A stretch of 64,000 nucleotides of DNA from Soonwooa sp032062245 (GCF_032062245.1 NZ_DAMBQF010000004.1:62001-126000), one strand, 5' to 3'. Numbered from the stretch's first letter, positions 16,157-26,382 are shown. Notes: generated by a model not told the origin, from the letters alone. Program-made: numbers and translations.

Positions 16157-19100
16157 ATGGAAAAAAATATATCTTTTTTAAGGCTTTTAGTTGTTGTGTT
16201 TTTTAGTGTGTTGTCAGGGAAAGTTTGGGGTCAGACAATCATTGATAATACAGCAACAGGAGTCAGTATTCCTACTGGTTGGACATCAAGTAATAATGTT
16301 ACTACTCAATCGATACAACAGGGTGGCTATTATTTAGTTGAAAGAACAACCTCGAATCTTGATTATGTCACTTCTAATGTATACTCTTCAATAAATGGAG
16401 CAAATTCCGTAAGCATATTCTTTGATATTGCAACTTATGGATCGGCTAGTACAACTGCATTAAATGTAGATATGTCACTGGATGGAGGTGTTAGTTGGAA
16501 TTCTACACAAACCTCAAATCCTACGGTTAGTAGTACGACTTACGTTAGATCTAGTGTGACCTTTTCAGGATCTATTATTTCTTCTAACGTGAAATTTAGA
16601 TTTTATGATCCAGTTGCAGGTGTTCCGAGTGTTAGGATAAAAAATATAGTAATTTCAATTCCGCTGGTAGCTGGTAAAACAGTTACTTTCAATAGTAATT
16701 ATGGAACAACACCTATAACAAAGACCCAAACCTCTTCTACAGCGGCTAACTTGACAGCCAATACTTTTACAAGAACAGGTTATTCTTTTGATAAATGGAA
16801 TACTGTATCGACAGGTGGCGGTGTAGATTATGCTAATGGAGCTAGTTATGATTTTAGTGCAGATATGACTCTATTTGCGCAATGGTTGATTAATCAATAT
16901 AATGTCACATATGACGCTAATGGAGGTACAGGTACTGCACCAACGACACAAAGCGCAAATTATAATACCAATGTCACAGTAAGTAATAATACTTTTACAA
17001 GAACTGCATATACTTTTACTGGTTGGAATACTGCTGCCAATGGATCTGGAGCTAGCTATGCCGAAGGATCTAATTATACAATCCCAGCTAGCAATACAAC
17101 AATGTATGCGCAATGGGTATTAGCTTCTCCTCTGTTGAGTCACACAGGTAGTAATATTACCAATCACGGTACGATATGTCCAAGTGTAGCTGCTGCTAAA
17201 CAGACTTATACTGTTAGTAATACGGGAGGTGTTGCGGCAACTGGAGTGACGATAACTTCTAGTAATCCAGAGTTTTCAATTAGTAATATTTCTAATACAA
17301 CTATTGGAGCTAATGGAGGAAAGATTACATATGATGTAATTTTTACCCCGACTTCAGGAGGGTCAAAATCCGCCCAAATTACGGTTAATAGCACTGAAGC
17401 TGCAACGACTAGTAACTCCCTTATTGGTATAGGAATAACACCTGTATTGCCTGTTGTAACTACTAATGTAGCAAGTAATGTAGCTAATACTGCAGCAAGG
17501 CTTAATGCTAACTATAGTGTATCAGGACAATGTCCTAGTGTTATAGAAAAGGGTTTTGTATATTCTTTAAGTTCTAATAATAACGATCCTCTCATAGGAG
17601 GTGTCGGCGTAACAAAATCTTCTGTATCTGGTGTTGGTACTGGTAGCTATAGTATAGACTTGCCGTCGTTGAGTTCAAATAGCGAATATTCTTATAAAGC
17701 TTATGTGTATAATGGTACATCCTATATATATGGTTATGTACAGACTGTTACGACTTTAGCTAGAGCGAGTCAATTGGTGTTTAATCCGGGGCCTCCTGCG
17801 AATGGTACATCTGGTGTTAGTTTAACTACTTTCAAAGTTGAGGCAAGACGTCCTAACAATAGTGTTGATACGGAATATACAGGTGCTGTAACTTTGAGTA
17901 AAATAAATGTATCTGGTTCTGGGAATTTGACAGGAACATTAACAACAAATGCTATTGCAGGCGTCGCGACATTTAATAACATCCAAATAGATGCGGCGGG
18001 TACTTATAAAATAGTAGCCATATCTACGAATATTGGAGGTGTTACAAGTAATGATGTTGTAATAGCTGCTAATCCTGCAAATGGTTATTATAGAAGTAAG
18101 CAAAGTGGCTCATGGACTAATATATCTACATGGGAAGCGTCTGTAGATGGTGTTAGTTATGTAGCGGCAACGACTACGCCTACTAGTGTTGCAAAAACTA
18201 TTAGCATAAGAAACGGACATAATGTGTCTATTGATAGCAATATTAATATAGATCAAGTTGTAATAGAAGATGGTGGTGTCTTAGCGTCATCAAATACATT
18301 TACACTTAATGACGGTGTTGGTGATGACATTATTATACAGTCTGGAGGGACTTTGGAACATACCGCTTCAAATGCTGCAGCATCATTTAGTGGCTCATCA
18401 ACGATATCTGTAGAGACGGGTGGACGCATATTGATGACAGGAGGGAGTGTAAGTCAAATCACGAGTAGTGCATCCAATTATATTTTTAAAAATGCTTCTG
18501 TGTTAGAATGGCCGCAGAGTAGTGCTTTTGGTAATACTATTTATTTTCCAAATGTAGATGATGTGACTATTCCTATTTTGAGAATCTCAGGAGATGCTAG
18601 TGCAGGAGCGGGAATAAATTCGCCTTTAGTTGTCAATGGTGTCCTTGAGGTAACAGGAAGTACATCATTCACAAATAGCAATAAAAAAACCTTTAGAAAT
18701 GGTATACGAGGTTCAGGTACTGTAACGCAAACAGGATCGCATGAAATAGTGATTGATGGAAAGACTGCTGAGTTAGGTGGAGGTAGTTTAACTTTAGCAA
18801 CAGGAGGGCTTAGCATTAATACTGCAACTGTCTTGACGTTGATTTCTAACAAAGTTATTAATAGTGGGAGAGTTACGAATAATGGGACCATGAAGTTTGC
18901 CCAGTATGTGTTGTCGGGTACAGGTAGTTTTACACAAGCGGCTACAGGACATATTATGACCTCTAATTCGGGAGGAGTTGGCGGCTCTGTAGCTTTGTCA
19001 GGGACAAATAGTTTCTCGGCTAATGGGGCTGGTTATACTTTTGACGGTAATACAACTACACCTTTTGTGTTAGGAGGTTCTACAAATTTTAAAGTTTTAA

Positions 19101-21592
19101 ATATAAATGCCAATGTAGATAATAATATTGCGGGAGCGTCAACCATAGTTACCGAAGCATTAAATGTTAATAATAATGGTTATTTTGCATTGAATTCAGC
19201 TGTTGGTAGTGATCTAAATCTAAGTAATGCAAATGGAGAATTAAATGTTGCTGAAGGGGGTGCTTTTGATAACGGTGGTGAAAATAAAATAACTTCGTCT
19301 GGAGGTTCGCCGAGGGTTATTATTAATGGAAACTTTGTTAATAGAGATAAAGATGGATTTACAGGAACAAATACAGTTTTGCCATCTATAGTGCCTACAT
19401 TGGGGGATAACTCGACTATCATCTATGGATTGGAAGGTAATCAGGATGTTACTGCTTTTGCGTATAAGAATTTGACTTTTAGTAATGGTGGGACAAAAAC
19501 TTTGGTTGCGCCAATTAATAATGTGAAATTTGTTTTAATTAAGGATAATACAATTGTCGATACAGGTACCAGAACTTTTGGAGGTACAGCAACTAGCCTT
19601 ACCATGCAAGATACATCTTGGCTGAAAACTGGAGGCTCTGACACTAAACCAGATATTGGGGGTATCTACACATTGTCGCCAACTTCTACTATAGAATTTG
19701 TTGGTGCATCTGCTACTAATATTCGTCTTGCACCACTATATAGTAATGTTGTAATTTCTGGAAGTAATGTTGGAATAAGTACTGCGACGGGAGGATTAAC
19801 ATTACAATCAGGCAGTAACTTCCATGTAACCAATACAGGTGTGTTTAAAGTCATAAACACTAACGGATTTAGCGGTGGTACAAATACAGCAATTAAAAAT
19901 ACCAATACACCAAGTATTGTTTTGGATCCGTTGGCAACAATCGATTATGCAGGAGCGAGCCAGATTATTACAACTGCACAACCAAGTACGCCTAGCGATG
20001 CACATTATCAGAACCTAAGAATTTCTGGCTCTGGTGTTAAAACTGCATCTGGAACTACGAAAGTCAATAATATTGTAAGTGTTGTATCAGGTGAGCTAAA
20101 AGTGGCTGAAACTGTTGATAATGCTGCGCCAAATGCTTTGTATGCTAAAAAGGGTTTACAAAATAATGGTGGTGTCATTACTTTAGCAAATAACGCCGTG
20201 TTGATGCAGGATGTAGACGCTAGTAATATTGGAAGCATTGGTGTTGAGCGTCAAGCTCATATGAGAAAAATGGATTATACCTATTGGTCTAGTCCGGTTG
20301 CTGGTCAAAAGTTGTTAAATAATGCAGCCGTAAATGATGGCTTCTCAGTAGGAACACCCAACAACAGAATTTATTATTATGAGGAAGCAACTGATTATCT
20401 AAAAGCAATTCCTACCTCAGAAACGCATTTTGTTCCAGGTAAGGGTTATGCTATTAGAGGAAAAGATGGATTTGATCCTGATACGGAGACTGCTAATTTG
20501 TTTAAATTCGGAGGTGTGCCAAATAATGGAGATGCATTTACAGTAACAGTACAGAAGAAAACGGCGACGACTGGCGGATATAATTTAATTGGTAACCCTT
20601 ATCCTTCCAATTTGGATTTTGTTAAATTCTTTAATGCAAACAGTGGTAAAATATCTGGTAAGGCTTGGTTTTGGACTAATGTGCCAGGAGCTCCTGTGCA
20701 GCAACAAGGTGCAGGGTATTATGATAATTTTTATGCAACGATAACATTGACGGGTGGTACTCCGCCAACGCAATATAGTGGTGCGGTTGTACAAAATACA
20801 CCAACACAATATGTTAAGTTGGGGCAAGGTTTCATTGTGGAGGTTAACAATGTGGGACTTAACCAAACACTTAATTTTTCAAATGATATGAGAAGTGCAG
20901 AAGCGGGAGTATTTTTTAATGATAAGAATAATCAAAGCGATCGCTTTTGGTTAGAGATGGAAGCTCCTAATGCGTCTATTAATACAATATTATTGGGTTA
21001 TGTGCAAGGTGCTACTAATGCCTACGATAGAAATTATGATGCAGAATTATTTGGAGAACCAACTAACGCTTTTTATAGCTTTGTAGATCAATCTAAAATG
21101 CAGATACAAGGTCGCCAATATCCATTGGATCTAGAAGATCGAGTGCGTGTAGGGGTTAGACAGGGACACGTGGGGCAGTATATTATTAGATTAGGTAATA
21201 GAGAAGGTGCTTTTGGTACACAATCAATTTACTTACGAGATAAACTGCTACATAAAGAAATTGACCTAACGAAAGAGCAATATATATATACATCGCAGGT
21301 TGGCGAATTTAATGATCGTTTTGAAATTGCTTATCAAGAATCAAAAATTTTGGATACAGATAATGTCAAAGCACTAGGTTTGAAAGTGTATAGAAATAAT
21401 AATGATTTTGTTGGTGTGACAGACTCTATAATTGAAGACATTGAATTGTATGATATGGGAGGTAAATTATTATTGGCAAAAAAGCTTAATGATAAAACAT
21501 TTAAAGTTTCTAGCGAAGTATTAGCGAATGGAGTTTATATAATTAAGACAAAAACTAAAACTCAAGTTTATATTAATAAAATCAGGAAATAA
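16157..21592 (+). CDS. Giant T9SS-sorted cell-surface protein with InlB-type repeats
   Basis: An 1,811-residue secreted protein. The signal peptide ends near VWGQ. Two Listeria-Bacteroides (InlB B) repeats follow, each ending in W-x-AQW (about residues 172-245 and 248-320: TFTRTGYSFDKWNT, TYDANGGTGTAPTT). Next come an abnormal-spindle/HYDIN-like Ig domain (SHTGSNITNHGTI), an FN3-like domain, and a long Gly/Ser/Thr/Asn-rich beta-repeat region. The last 450 residues contain YWSSPV, NLIGNPYPSNL and KLGQGFIVEV. The end (VYRNNNDF, ELYDMGGKLL, LANGVYIIK) is a type A sorting domain for the type IX secretion system. It is probably an adhesin or matrix protein; the ligand is unknown. Confidence 0.9.
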   Translation: MEKNISFLRLLVVVFFSVLSGKVWGQTIIDNTATGVSIPTGWTSSNNVTTQSIQQGGYYLVERTTSNLDYVTSNVYSSINGANSVSIFFDIATYGSASTTALNVDMSLDGGVSWNSTQTSNPTVSSTTYVRSSVTFSGSIISSNVKFRFYDPVAGVPSVRIKNIVISIPLVAGKTVTFNSNYGTTPITKTQTSSTAANLTANTFTRTGYSFDKWNTVSTGGGVDYANGASYDFSADMTLFAQWLINQYNVTYDANGGTGTAPTTQSANYNTNVTVSNNTFTRTAYTFTGWNTAANGSGASYAEGSNYTIPASNTTMYAQWVLASPLLSHTGSNITNHGTICPSVAAAKQTYTVSNTGGVAATGVTITSSNPEFSISNISNTTIGANGGKITYDVIFTPTSGGSKSAQITVNSTEAATTSNSLIGIGITPVLPVVTTNVASNVANTAARLNANYSVSGQCPSVIEKGFVYSLSSNNNDPLIGGVGVTKSSVSGVGTGSYSIDLPSLSSNSEYSYKAYVYNGTSYIYGYVQTVTTLARASQLVFNPGPPANGTSGVSLTTFKVEARRPNNSVDTEYTGAVTLSKINVSGSGNLTGTLTTNAIAGVATFNNIQIDAAGTYKIVAISTNIGGVTSNDVVIAANPANGYYRSKQSGSWTNISTWEASVDGVSYVAATTTPTSVAKTISIRNGHNVSIDSNINIDQVVIEDGGVLASSNTFTLNDGVGDDIIIQSGGTLEHTASNAAASFSGSSTISVETGGRILMTGGSVSQITSSASNYIFKNASVLEWPQSSAFGNTIYFPNVDDVTIPILRISGDASAGAGINSPLVVNGVLEVTGSTSFTNSNKKTFRNGIRGSGTVTQTGSHEIVIDGKTAELGGGSLTLATGGLSINTATVLTLISNKVINSGRVTNNGTMKFAQYVLSGTGSFTQAATGHIMTSNSGGVGGSVALSGTNSFSANGAGYTFDGNTTTPFVLGGSTNFKVLNINANVDNNIAGASTIVTEALNVNNNGYFALNSAVGSDLNLSNANGELNVAEGGAFDNGGENKITSSGGSPRVIINGNFVNRDKDGFTGTNTVLPSIVPTLGDNSTIIYGLEGNQDVTAFAYKNLTFSNGGTKTLVAPINNVKFVLIKDNTIVDTGTRTFGGTATSLTMQDTSWLKTGGSDTKPDIGGIYTLSPTSTIEFVGASATNIRLAPLYSNVVISGSNVGISTATGGLTLQSGSNFHVTNTGVFKVINTNGFSGGTNTAIKNTNTPSIVLDPLATIDYAGASQIITTAQPSTPSDAHYQNLRISGSGVKTASGTTKVNNIVSVVSGELKVAETVDNAAPNALYAKKGLQNNGGVITLANNAVLMQDVDASNIGSIGVERQAHMRKMDYTYWSSPVAGQKLLNNAAVNDGFSVGTPNNRIYYYEEATDYLKAIPTSETHFVPGKGYAIRGKDGFDPDTETANLFKFGGVPNNGDAFTVTVQKKTATTGGYNLIGNPYPSNLDFVKFFNANSGKISGKAWFWTNVPGAPVQQQGAGYYDNFYATITLTGGTPPTQYSGAVVQNTPTQYVKLGQGFIVEVNNVGLNQTLNFSNDMRSAEAGVFFNDKNNQSDRFWLEMEAPNASINTILLGYVQGATNAYDRNYDAELFGEPTNAFYSFVDQSKMQIQGRQYPLDLEDRVRVGVRQGHVGQYIIRLGNREGAFGTQSIYLRDKLLHKEIDLTKEQYIYTSQVGEFNDRFEIAYQESKILDTDNVKALGLKVYRNNNDFVGVTDSIIEDIELYDMGGKLLLAKKLNDKTFKVSSEVLANGVYIIKTKTKTQVYINKIRK

Positions 21593-21616
21593 TATAGAAG
21601 TAAAACTATATAAAGA

Positions 21617-21642
21617 GAGCCTCAATATGAGGTTCTTTTTTT
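21617..21642 (+). terminator. Terminator after the giant surface protein
   Basis: Arms GAGCCTCA (21617-21624) and TGAGGTTC (21628-21635, one G-T wobble), loop ATA, then seven T. Confidence 0.85.
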
Positions 21643-21853
21643 GGAATTATAAATTCTTATTATGTATTATATAGAAATACATAATCAAATTAATCTTAAA
21701 ATTTATTATTCAAAGCATGTTAATATATGCTGTGTTGCTTATAGATGGTATATTCTTACAAAAACCTTGATTCTTAAATTTTTATTTTTTTTATAAAATG
21801 ATGAAAGATTTGATAAATTGTTATATCTTTACCCACATTTAATGATGATAATT

Positions 21854-24709
21854 ATGATTAAAAATATACTATCTAAAAAAGCTGTTTCTGCTTTGTTAAT
21901 TGCTATTTCAAGCATTGTTTTTGGACAAACTCAAAACAATAATGTTGTTAATAAAGCAACACAGGTTATCTTCGGATGGGATTTTAGCACTTTAAAAGGA
22001 GGTGCAAAAAACTTTGGACCATCTCCATATCCTGCCTCTTTCTCTAATCCAAATCTGGAGGTTTCTGGATTGACTCGAGGTTCGGGGGTTATTACTAATA
22101 CCTTGTCTGGATCAAGTCGCGGATTAGGCGGCGTTGGATGGATGTCCAATACAAAAGAGGAAGCTATTGCTAATAAGGAATATTTTACATTTACTGTAAA
22201 TTCTAAATTAAACTATAAATTAAACTTAAGTAGCCTATCTCTTTTTGGATATAAAAGAGTAGGTTTCAGACCTAGGTTTGGGATGTTACAATATTCTACT
22301 GATGGTGGAGTGACTTTTAGTGATATTCAAGCAATTAATTATGCTTATGGTGGATGGATTCCTGCAATAGACTTATCAACAAATCCAGATTTACAGAACT
22401 TACAAAATGCTAATCAGATTACCTTCCGTATCGTTAACTGGGGCGGAATTGCTGGACAAAATGGTCAAGGTGTTTGGTATTTTTATGATCAAAATAATAG
22501 TCCAGACTTAGATTTTGCATTTACAGGAGAAGTTGAGCAATTACCACATTTATTATTTGGTTGGGATTTTAGCACATTGAAAGGAGGTGTTAAAAACTAT
22601 GGACCCTCGCCGTATGCTGCAACTTATGCAGATGCAAACGTGGTTGTGTCTGGTTTAGAGAGAGGGGCTGGTGTTCTTACTAATTCTTTATCTGGATCTA
22701 GCCGTGGTTTGGGTGGTTTAGGTTGGATGTCCAATTCAAAAGAAGAAGCTATTGCTAATAAGGAGTATTTTTCATTCACTGTTGGCGCAGGGACTTATTA
22801 TAAATTAGAATTGACAAGTTTGTCTGTATTTGGCTATAAAAGAGTAGGTTTCAGACCTAGGTTTGGGATGTTGCAATATTCTATTGATGGAGGTAATACA
22901 TTTATAGATATTCAAGCAATTAATTATGCTTATTCAGGATACATTTCACCCATAAATTTAGCAGGAATTCCAGATCTTCAGAATATTTATGATGATAACC
23001 AAGTTACTTTCCGTGTTGTAAATTGGGGAGGTGTTGCTGGACAAACAGGACAAGGTGTTTGGTATTTTTATGATCAAAATAATAGCTCAGATTTGGACTT
23101 TGCATTTACAGGTATGATTAAGCCAGGTTCTGTTGTTTGGAATGGGGCAAGTTGGTCTAACGGTGTTGGACCAGATCAAAGTCTTAATGCTATTATCGAA
23201 GGTCCTTATCAACAGAATGTAGATTTTTCGGCAAGAAATTTAAGACTTACAACCGGTAGTTTAAACATACAGTCAGGTCATTCAGTGACTGTACACGAAG
23301 GGATCTATCAGAATAGTGATAATCAAATTACTGTGGAATCAGATGCCAATTTGATTCAAGTTTCAAATAATAATACTAATGATGGTAAAGCGATTTTGGT
23401 GAAACGAAATGCTTATGTTCCTACTAAAGAATATGCCTATTGGTCGTCACCAGTTGTGGGTCAAAATTTATATAATTTGTATTCAGGTATACCGAACAAT
23501 TTAATTTTGAGATACAATACGGCTAATGATAAATTAGTGTCTGTTCCAGCAGGTACACTATCAGAATTTGGAAAAGGTTATTCTATTAAAGGTTCAACCA
23601 CAATTCAACCTAATGTAACTGGATTATTTGCTGGTGCACCTAACAATGGAACTGGACTTGGGATTGTGTCAAATGCAGGAAATCGCTATAATTTAATTGG
23701 AAATCCATATCCGTCTAACCTTAATTTGGATGTCTGGTATCAAGATAATGTTTCAAACTTAGATCCTAGTGCTGATGGTGCTACTGCCTATTTCTGGGAT
23801 AATACGAATAATTCTGTTTATACGCAGATGGGAAGTTCTTATTCTGGATTAAATTATGCAGTATATAATTTTGAAAGCCAAACAGGTGTAGCTGCGCCAC
23901 AAGTTGGAGCTGTAAAGACTCCAACAAGTAATCTTAAAGTTGGACAAGGTTTCATTGTTATGGTTGCACCAACTGCTACCTCTATTGTATATAAAAATGC
24001 ACAGAGAACGGGTAATCAAAATTCTGTGTTTTTTAAAGGTGGTCAAAAAGATCGTTTTTGGCTACAATTAACTACACCAAAAGGACTTTTAGTAAATACC
24101 GCTATTGCATATTTTGCGCAAAGATCAAATAACAATCTTGATAAATTTGACTCGTATTTACCTAATGAATCTGCTTCAGATTTATTATATAGCAAAAGTG
24201 ATGATGGAGCAAAATTGACGATACAAGGACGTAGTACTTTTGTTGATAATGATCGTGTTAAATTAGGAATGCGCGCTTTTGTTGCAGGTACATACAAGTT
24301 AAGTATTTCTCAATCTGAAGGTTTGTTTACTAGTCAGTCTGTTTATCTTTTTGATAAAAAGTTAAATAAGGTAATCGATCTGAAAAAAGGAGATTATATT
24401 TTTACAGAAGTGAAAGGCTTAATAGATAATCGCTTTGAGATTATTTATAAAGATGACGTTGTTTTACCTGTGAGAACACAGAAAGAAGTTAACTTACAAG
24501 TAATTTATGAAAGTACATCATATGATATAAAATCTGATAAAACAATTCATAAGGCAGAATTGTATGATATGAATGGCGTTTTAAAAAGTACAGTAAGTAC
24601 TAATAATGAAACTGTTAATATAGACAGAAGTACTTTGGGTAATGGTGTTTATATAATTAAAATTTATTATAAGAATGGTGAAGTTGCTTCATCTTTAGTA
24701 AGAAATTAA
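21854..24709 (+). CDS. T9SS-sorted surface protein with a duplicated 195-residue domain
   Basis: The start is placed at the ATG before IKNILSKKAVSALL, giving a normal signal peptide (cleaved after VFG) and 951 residues. An ATG at 21842 is the alternative; a longer reading from a TTG would begin inside the likely promoter. The mature N-terminus is a tandem duplication of a domain beginning FGWDFSTLKGG and ending DLDFAFTG, followed by a module shared with the giant upstream protein (YWSSPV, NLIGNPYPSNL, KVGQGFIVMV) and a type A T9SS sorting domain (ELYDMNGVLK, LGNGVYIIKIYY). Probably an outer-surface protein; function unknown. Confidence 0.88.
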   Translation: MIKNILSKKAVSALLIAISSIVFGQTQNNNVVNKATQVIFGWDFSTLKGGAKNFGPSPYPASFSNPNLEVSGLTRGSGVITNTLSGSSRGLGGVGWMSNTKEEAIANKEYFTFTVNSKLNYKLNLSSLSLFGYKRVGFRPRFGMLQYSTDGGVTFSDIQAINYAYGGWIPAIDLSTNPDLQNLQNANQITFRIVNWGGIAGQNGQGVWYFYDQNNSPDLDFAFTGEVEQLPHLLFGWDFSTLKGGVKNYGPSPYAATYADANVVVSGLERGAGVLTNSLSGSSRGLGGLGWMSNSKEEAIANKEYFSFTVGAGTYYKLELTSLSVFGYKRVGFRPRFGMLQYSIDGGNTFIDIQAINYAYSGYISPINLAGIPDLQNIYDDNQVTFRVVNWGGVAGQTGQGVWYFYDQNNSSDLDFAFTGMIKPGSVVWNGASWSNGVGPDQSLNAIIEGPYQQNVDFSARNLRLTTGSLNIQSGHSVTVHEGIYQNSDNQITVESDANLIQVSNNNTNDGKAILVKRNAYVPTKEYAYWSSPVVGQNLYNLYSGIPNNLILRYNTANDKLVSVPAGTLSEFGKGYSIKGSTTIQPNVTGLFAGAPNNGTGLGIVSNAGNRYNLIGNPYPSNLNLDVWYQDNVSNLDPSADGATAYFWDNTNNSVYTQMGSSYSGLNYAVYNFESQTGVAAPQVGAVKTPTSNLKVGQGFIVMVAPTATSIVYKNAQRTGNQNSVFFKGGQKDRFWLQLTTPKGLLVNTAIAYFAQRSNNNLDKFDSYLPNESASDLLYSKSDDGAKLTIQGRSTFVDNDRVKLGMRAFVAGTYKLSISQSEGLFTSQSVYLFDKKLNKVIDLKKGDYIFTEVKGLIDNRFEIIYKDDVVLPVRTQKEVNLQVIYESTSYDIKSDKTIHKAELYDMNGVLKSTVSTNNETVNIDRSTLGNGVYIIKIYYKNGEVASSLVRN
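21971..23113 (+). repeat. In-gene tandem duplication, 585-base period
   Basis: Two copies (21971-22528 and 22556-23113), offset by exactly 585 bases, or 195 codons. They share long identical DNA runs, such as the stretches coding YKRVGFRPRFGML and QGVWYFYDQNN, with other parts diverged. Identity at the DNA level suggests a fairly recent duplication or gene conversion. Confidence 0.85.
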
Positions 24710-24728
24710 TGATTTTAAATACTTTTTT

Positions 24729-24736
24729 TATATTTG
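24729..24736 (+). promoter_or_regulatory. Putative -7 promoter box (TATATTTG)
   Basis: TATATTTG fits TAnnTTTG and lies 15 bases before the ATG at 24752. It shows that the upstream TTG at 24734 is part of the promoter rather than the start codon. Confidence 0.5.
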
Positions 24737-24751
24737 CAAAAAAGAAAATTG

Positions 24752-25024
24752 ATGAAAAAAATATTGCTTTTTATATGTATGATACTTATGTGTTACGGAT
24801 ACTCACAAGCATCTGATAATCGTTTTAATAATGAAGGTAATGCGGAGCAATATCATGACACTAGTACAAGCACTTATGAAGAAGGAGGTGATGTTGCACA
24901 AAAAGTGCCATCAAACCCTGGTGATCCAACTCCAATTGATGGAGGTATAGTAGGATTGTTGTTAGTGGGAGTAACACTAATTAGTTATTTTATATTGAAA
25001 AAAAGAATAAATCATGTGAAATAA
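24752..25024 (+). CDS. Small secreted protein with PID-type C-terminal anchor
   Basis: A 90-residue protein: signal peptide (MKKILLFICMILMCYGYSQ), a short polar, acidic, Ser/Thr-rich spacer, then NPGDPTPIDGGIVGLLLVGV continuing into a hydrophobic helix and a basic tail (KKRINHVK). This tripartite end (Pro-Ile-Asp, membrane helix, positive tail) resembles the PID-type C-terminal sorting signals seen in many small Bacteroidota proteins, analogous to PEP-CTERM. The start is the ATG downstream of the -7 box. It lies 42 bases after the T9SS gene but has its own promoter and a strong terminator. Function unknown. Confidence 0.7.
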   Translation: MKKILLFICMILMCYGYSQASDNRFNNEGNAEQYHDTSTSTYEEGGDVAQKVPSNPGDPTPIDGGIVGLLLVGVTLISYFILKKRINHVK

Positions 25025-25030
25025 AAAAAA

Positions 25031-25058
25031 AACTCCGAATATGTTTCGGAGTTTTTTT
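25031..25058 (+). terminator. Terminator after the small PID protein
   Basis: Arms AACTCCGAA (25031-25039) and TTCGGAGTT (25045-25053), then a T run to 25058. It separates the surface-protein genes from the polysaccharide locus. Confidence 0.88.
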
Positions 25059-25112
25059 ATTTTGAAATTTATTTTATTTGAAATTAAATAAAGTTTTTTG
25101 TTTTATTTAATG

Positions 25113-25120
25113 TATTTTTG
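25113..25120 (+). promoter_or_regulatory. Putative -7 promoter box of the polysaccharide locus
   Basis: TATTTTTG fits TAnnTTTG, about 52 bases before the GTG at 25173. It is the best candidate in the gap for the main promoter of the downstream locus. Confidence 0.4.
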
Positions 25121-25172
25121 TTGCAAATCACGTTTGTTGAATTTTATGAATGATTTAGTGAATAATATTTAA

Positions 25173-26303
25173 GTGAAAGAAAAAATATGGTTATCCTCGC
25201 CACATATGGGAGGCGCCGAATTAAAGTACATAAATCAGGCATTTGAAGAAAACTGGATTAGTCCATTAGGACCAAATGTTAATGGTTTTGAAAATGATCT
25301 GGAATTGTTTTTAGGGGAGAATGTTCACGTTGCTGCTTTAATGTCTGGTACATCTGCAATACATATTGCACTTATTTTATTAAATGTGAAGCCTGGGGAT
25401 GAAGTTCTTTGTCAAAGTTTAACTTTTTCTGCCTCTGCTAACCCTATCGTTTATATGGGTGCATTGCCTGTATTTATTGATAGTGAGGACGAAACATGGA
25501 ATATCAGTCCTGTTGCTCTTGAAGAAGCAATTGTAGATGGTATTAAGAGAGGGAAAAAGCCAAAGGCTATTATAGCAGTTTGTATATATGGTATGCCTTA
25601 TAAGGTAGATGAGATTAGGGCAATTGCAGATAAATATCAAATTCCATTAATAGACGATAGTGCTGAAGCTTTAGGTAGTATGTATAAAGGTATCAAATGT
25701 GGTACATTTGGTGATTTGTCAATTCTGAGTTTTAACGGAAATAAAATTATTACATCCTCTGGAGGTGGTGCTCTTGTTGTCAAAAATAGGAAGTATAAAG
25801 ATAAAGCTGTTTTCCTTTCAACACAAGCGAAAGATGCAGCTCCGCATTATCAACATTCAGAGTTAGGTTATAATTATAGGCTGAGTAATATTTGTGCAGG
25901 AATTGGGAGAGGACAAATGGAAGTATTAAATGATAGAGTAATTCAAAGAAGACAAAATCACGAATTTTATGCTTCTTTTTTAAGTGAATTGCCAGGGGTT
26001 ACTTTATTTTCAGAACCTAACGAAGATTATTTTTGTAATTATTGGCTTTCGGTTATTTTAATTGATCCTAGTAAAGCAAAGCGAGACAGAGATAGTGTAA
26101 GAGAGGGAATGCTCAAAGAGAACATAGAAGTGAGACCTTTATGGAAACCATTACATTTGCAACCTGTATTTAAAACTAGTAGGTTTTATGGTACTGGTGT
26201 TTCTGAAAAACTTTTTACTCAAGGATTGTGTTTGCCTTCAGGCTCTAATTTGACGGAAAATGAAAAAATACATATAAAAAATGTTTTATTGAATTTATTG
26301 TAA
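25173..26303 (+). CDS. DegT/DnrJ/EryC1-family sugar aminotransferase
   Basis: A PLP-dependent aminotransferase of nucleotide sugars, 376 residues. The start is a GTG giving (M)KEKIWLSSPHMGG, the usual N-terminus of this subfamily. SGTSAIHIAL binds the PLP phosphate, DDSAEALGS carries the ring-contacting Asp, and SFNGNKIITSSGGG holds the PLP lysine (Lys191). With the 4,6-dehydratase next door it would make a UDP-4-amino-4,6-dideoxy sugar, as PglF and PglE do. No PglD-like acetyltransferase is present in the window, so the final sugar is uncertain. Confidence 0.9.
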   Translation: MKEKIWLSSPHMGGAELKYINQAFEENWISPLGPNVNGFENDLELFLGENVHVAALMSGTSAIHIALILLNVKPGDEVLCQSLTFSASANPIVYMGALPVFIDSEDETWNISPVALEEAIVDGIKRGKKPKAIIAVCIYGMPYKVDEIRAIADKYQIPLIDDSAEALGSMYKGIKCGTFGDLSILSFNGNKIITSSGGGALVVKNRKYKDKAVFLSTQAKDAAPHYQHSELGYNYRLSNICAGIGRGQMEVLNDRVIQRRQNHEFYASFLSELPGVTLFSEPNEDYFCNYWLSVILIDPSKAKRDRDSVREGMLKENIEVRPLWKPLHLQPVFKTSRFYGTGVSEKLFTQGLCLPSGSNLTENEKIHIKNVLLNLL

Positions 26304-26382
26304 AGAAATGTTACAAGTGTGTGTGTTTATGTAATATAAAAAAAAACAATAACCAAATAAAATTGACGAGAAATCGTATATT

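Noticed and set aside
18541..18891. Minus-strand ORFs inside the giant surface protein
   Set aside because: Val/Pro/Leu-rich translations are the expected antisense of Thr/Gly/Asn-rich repeats.
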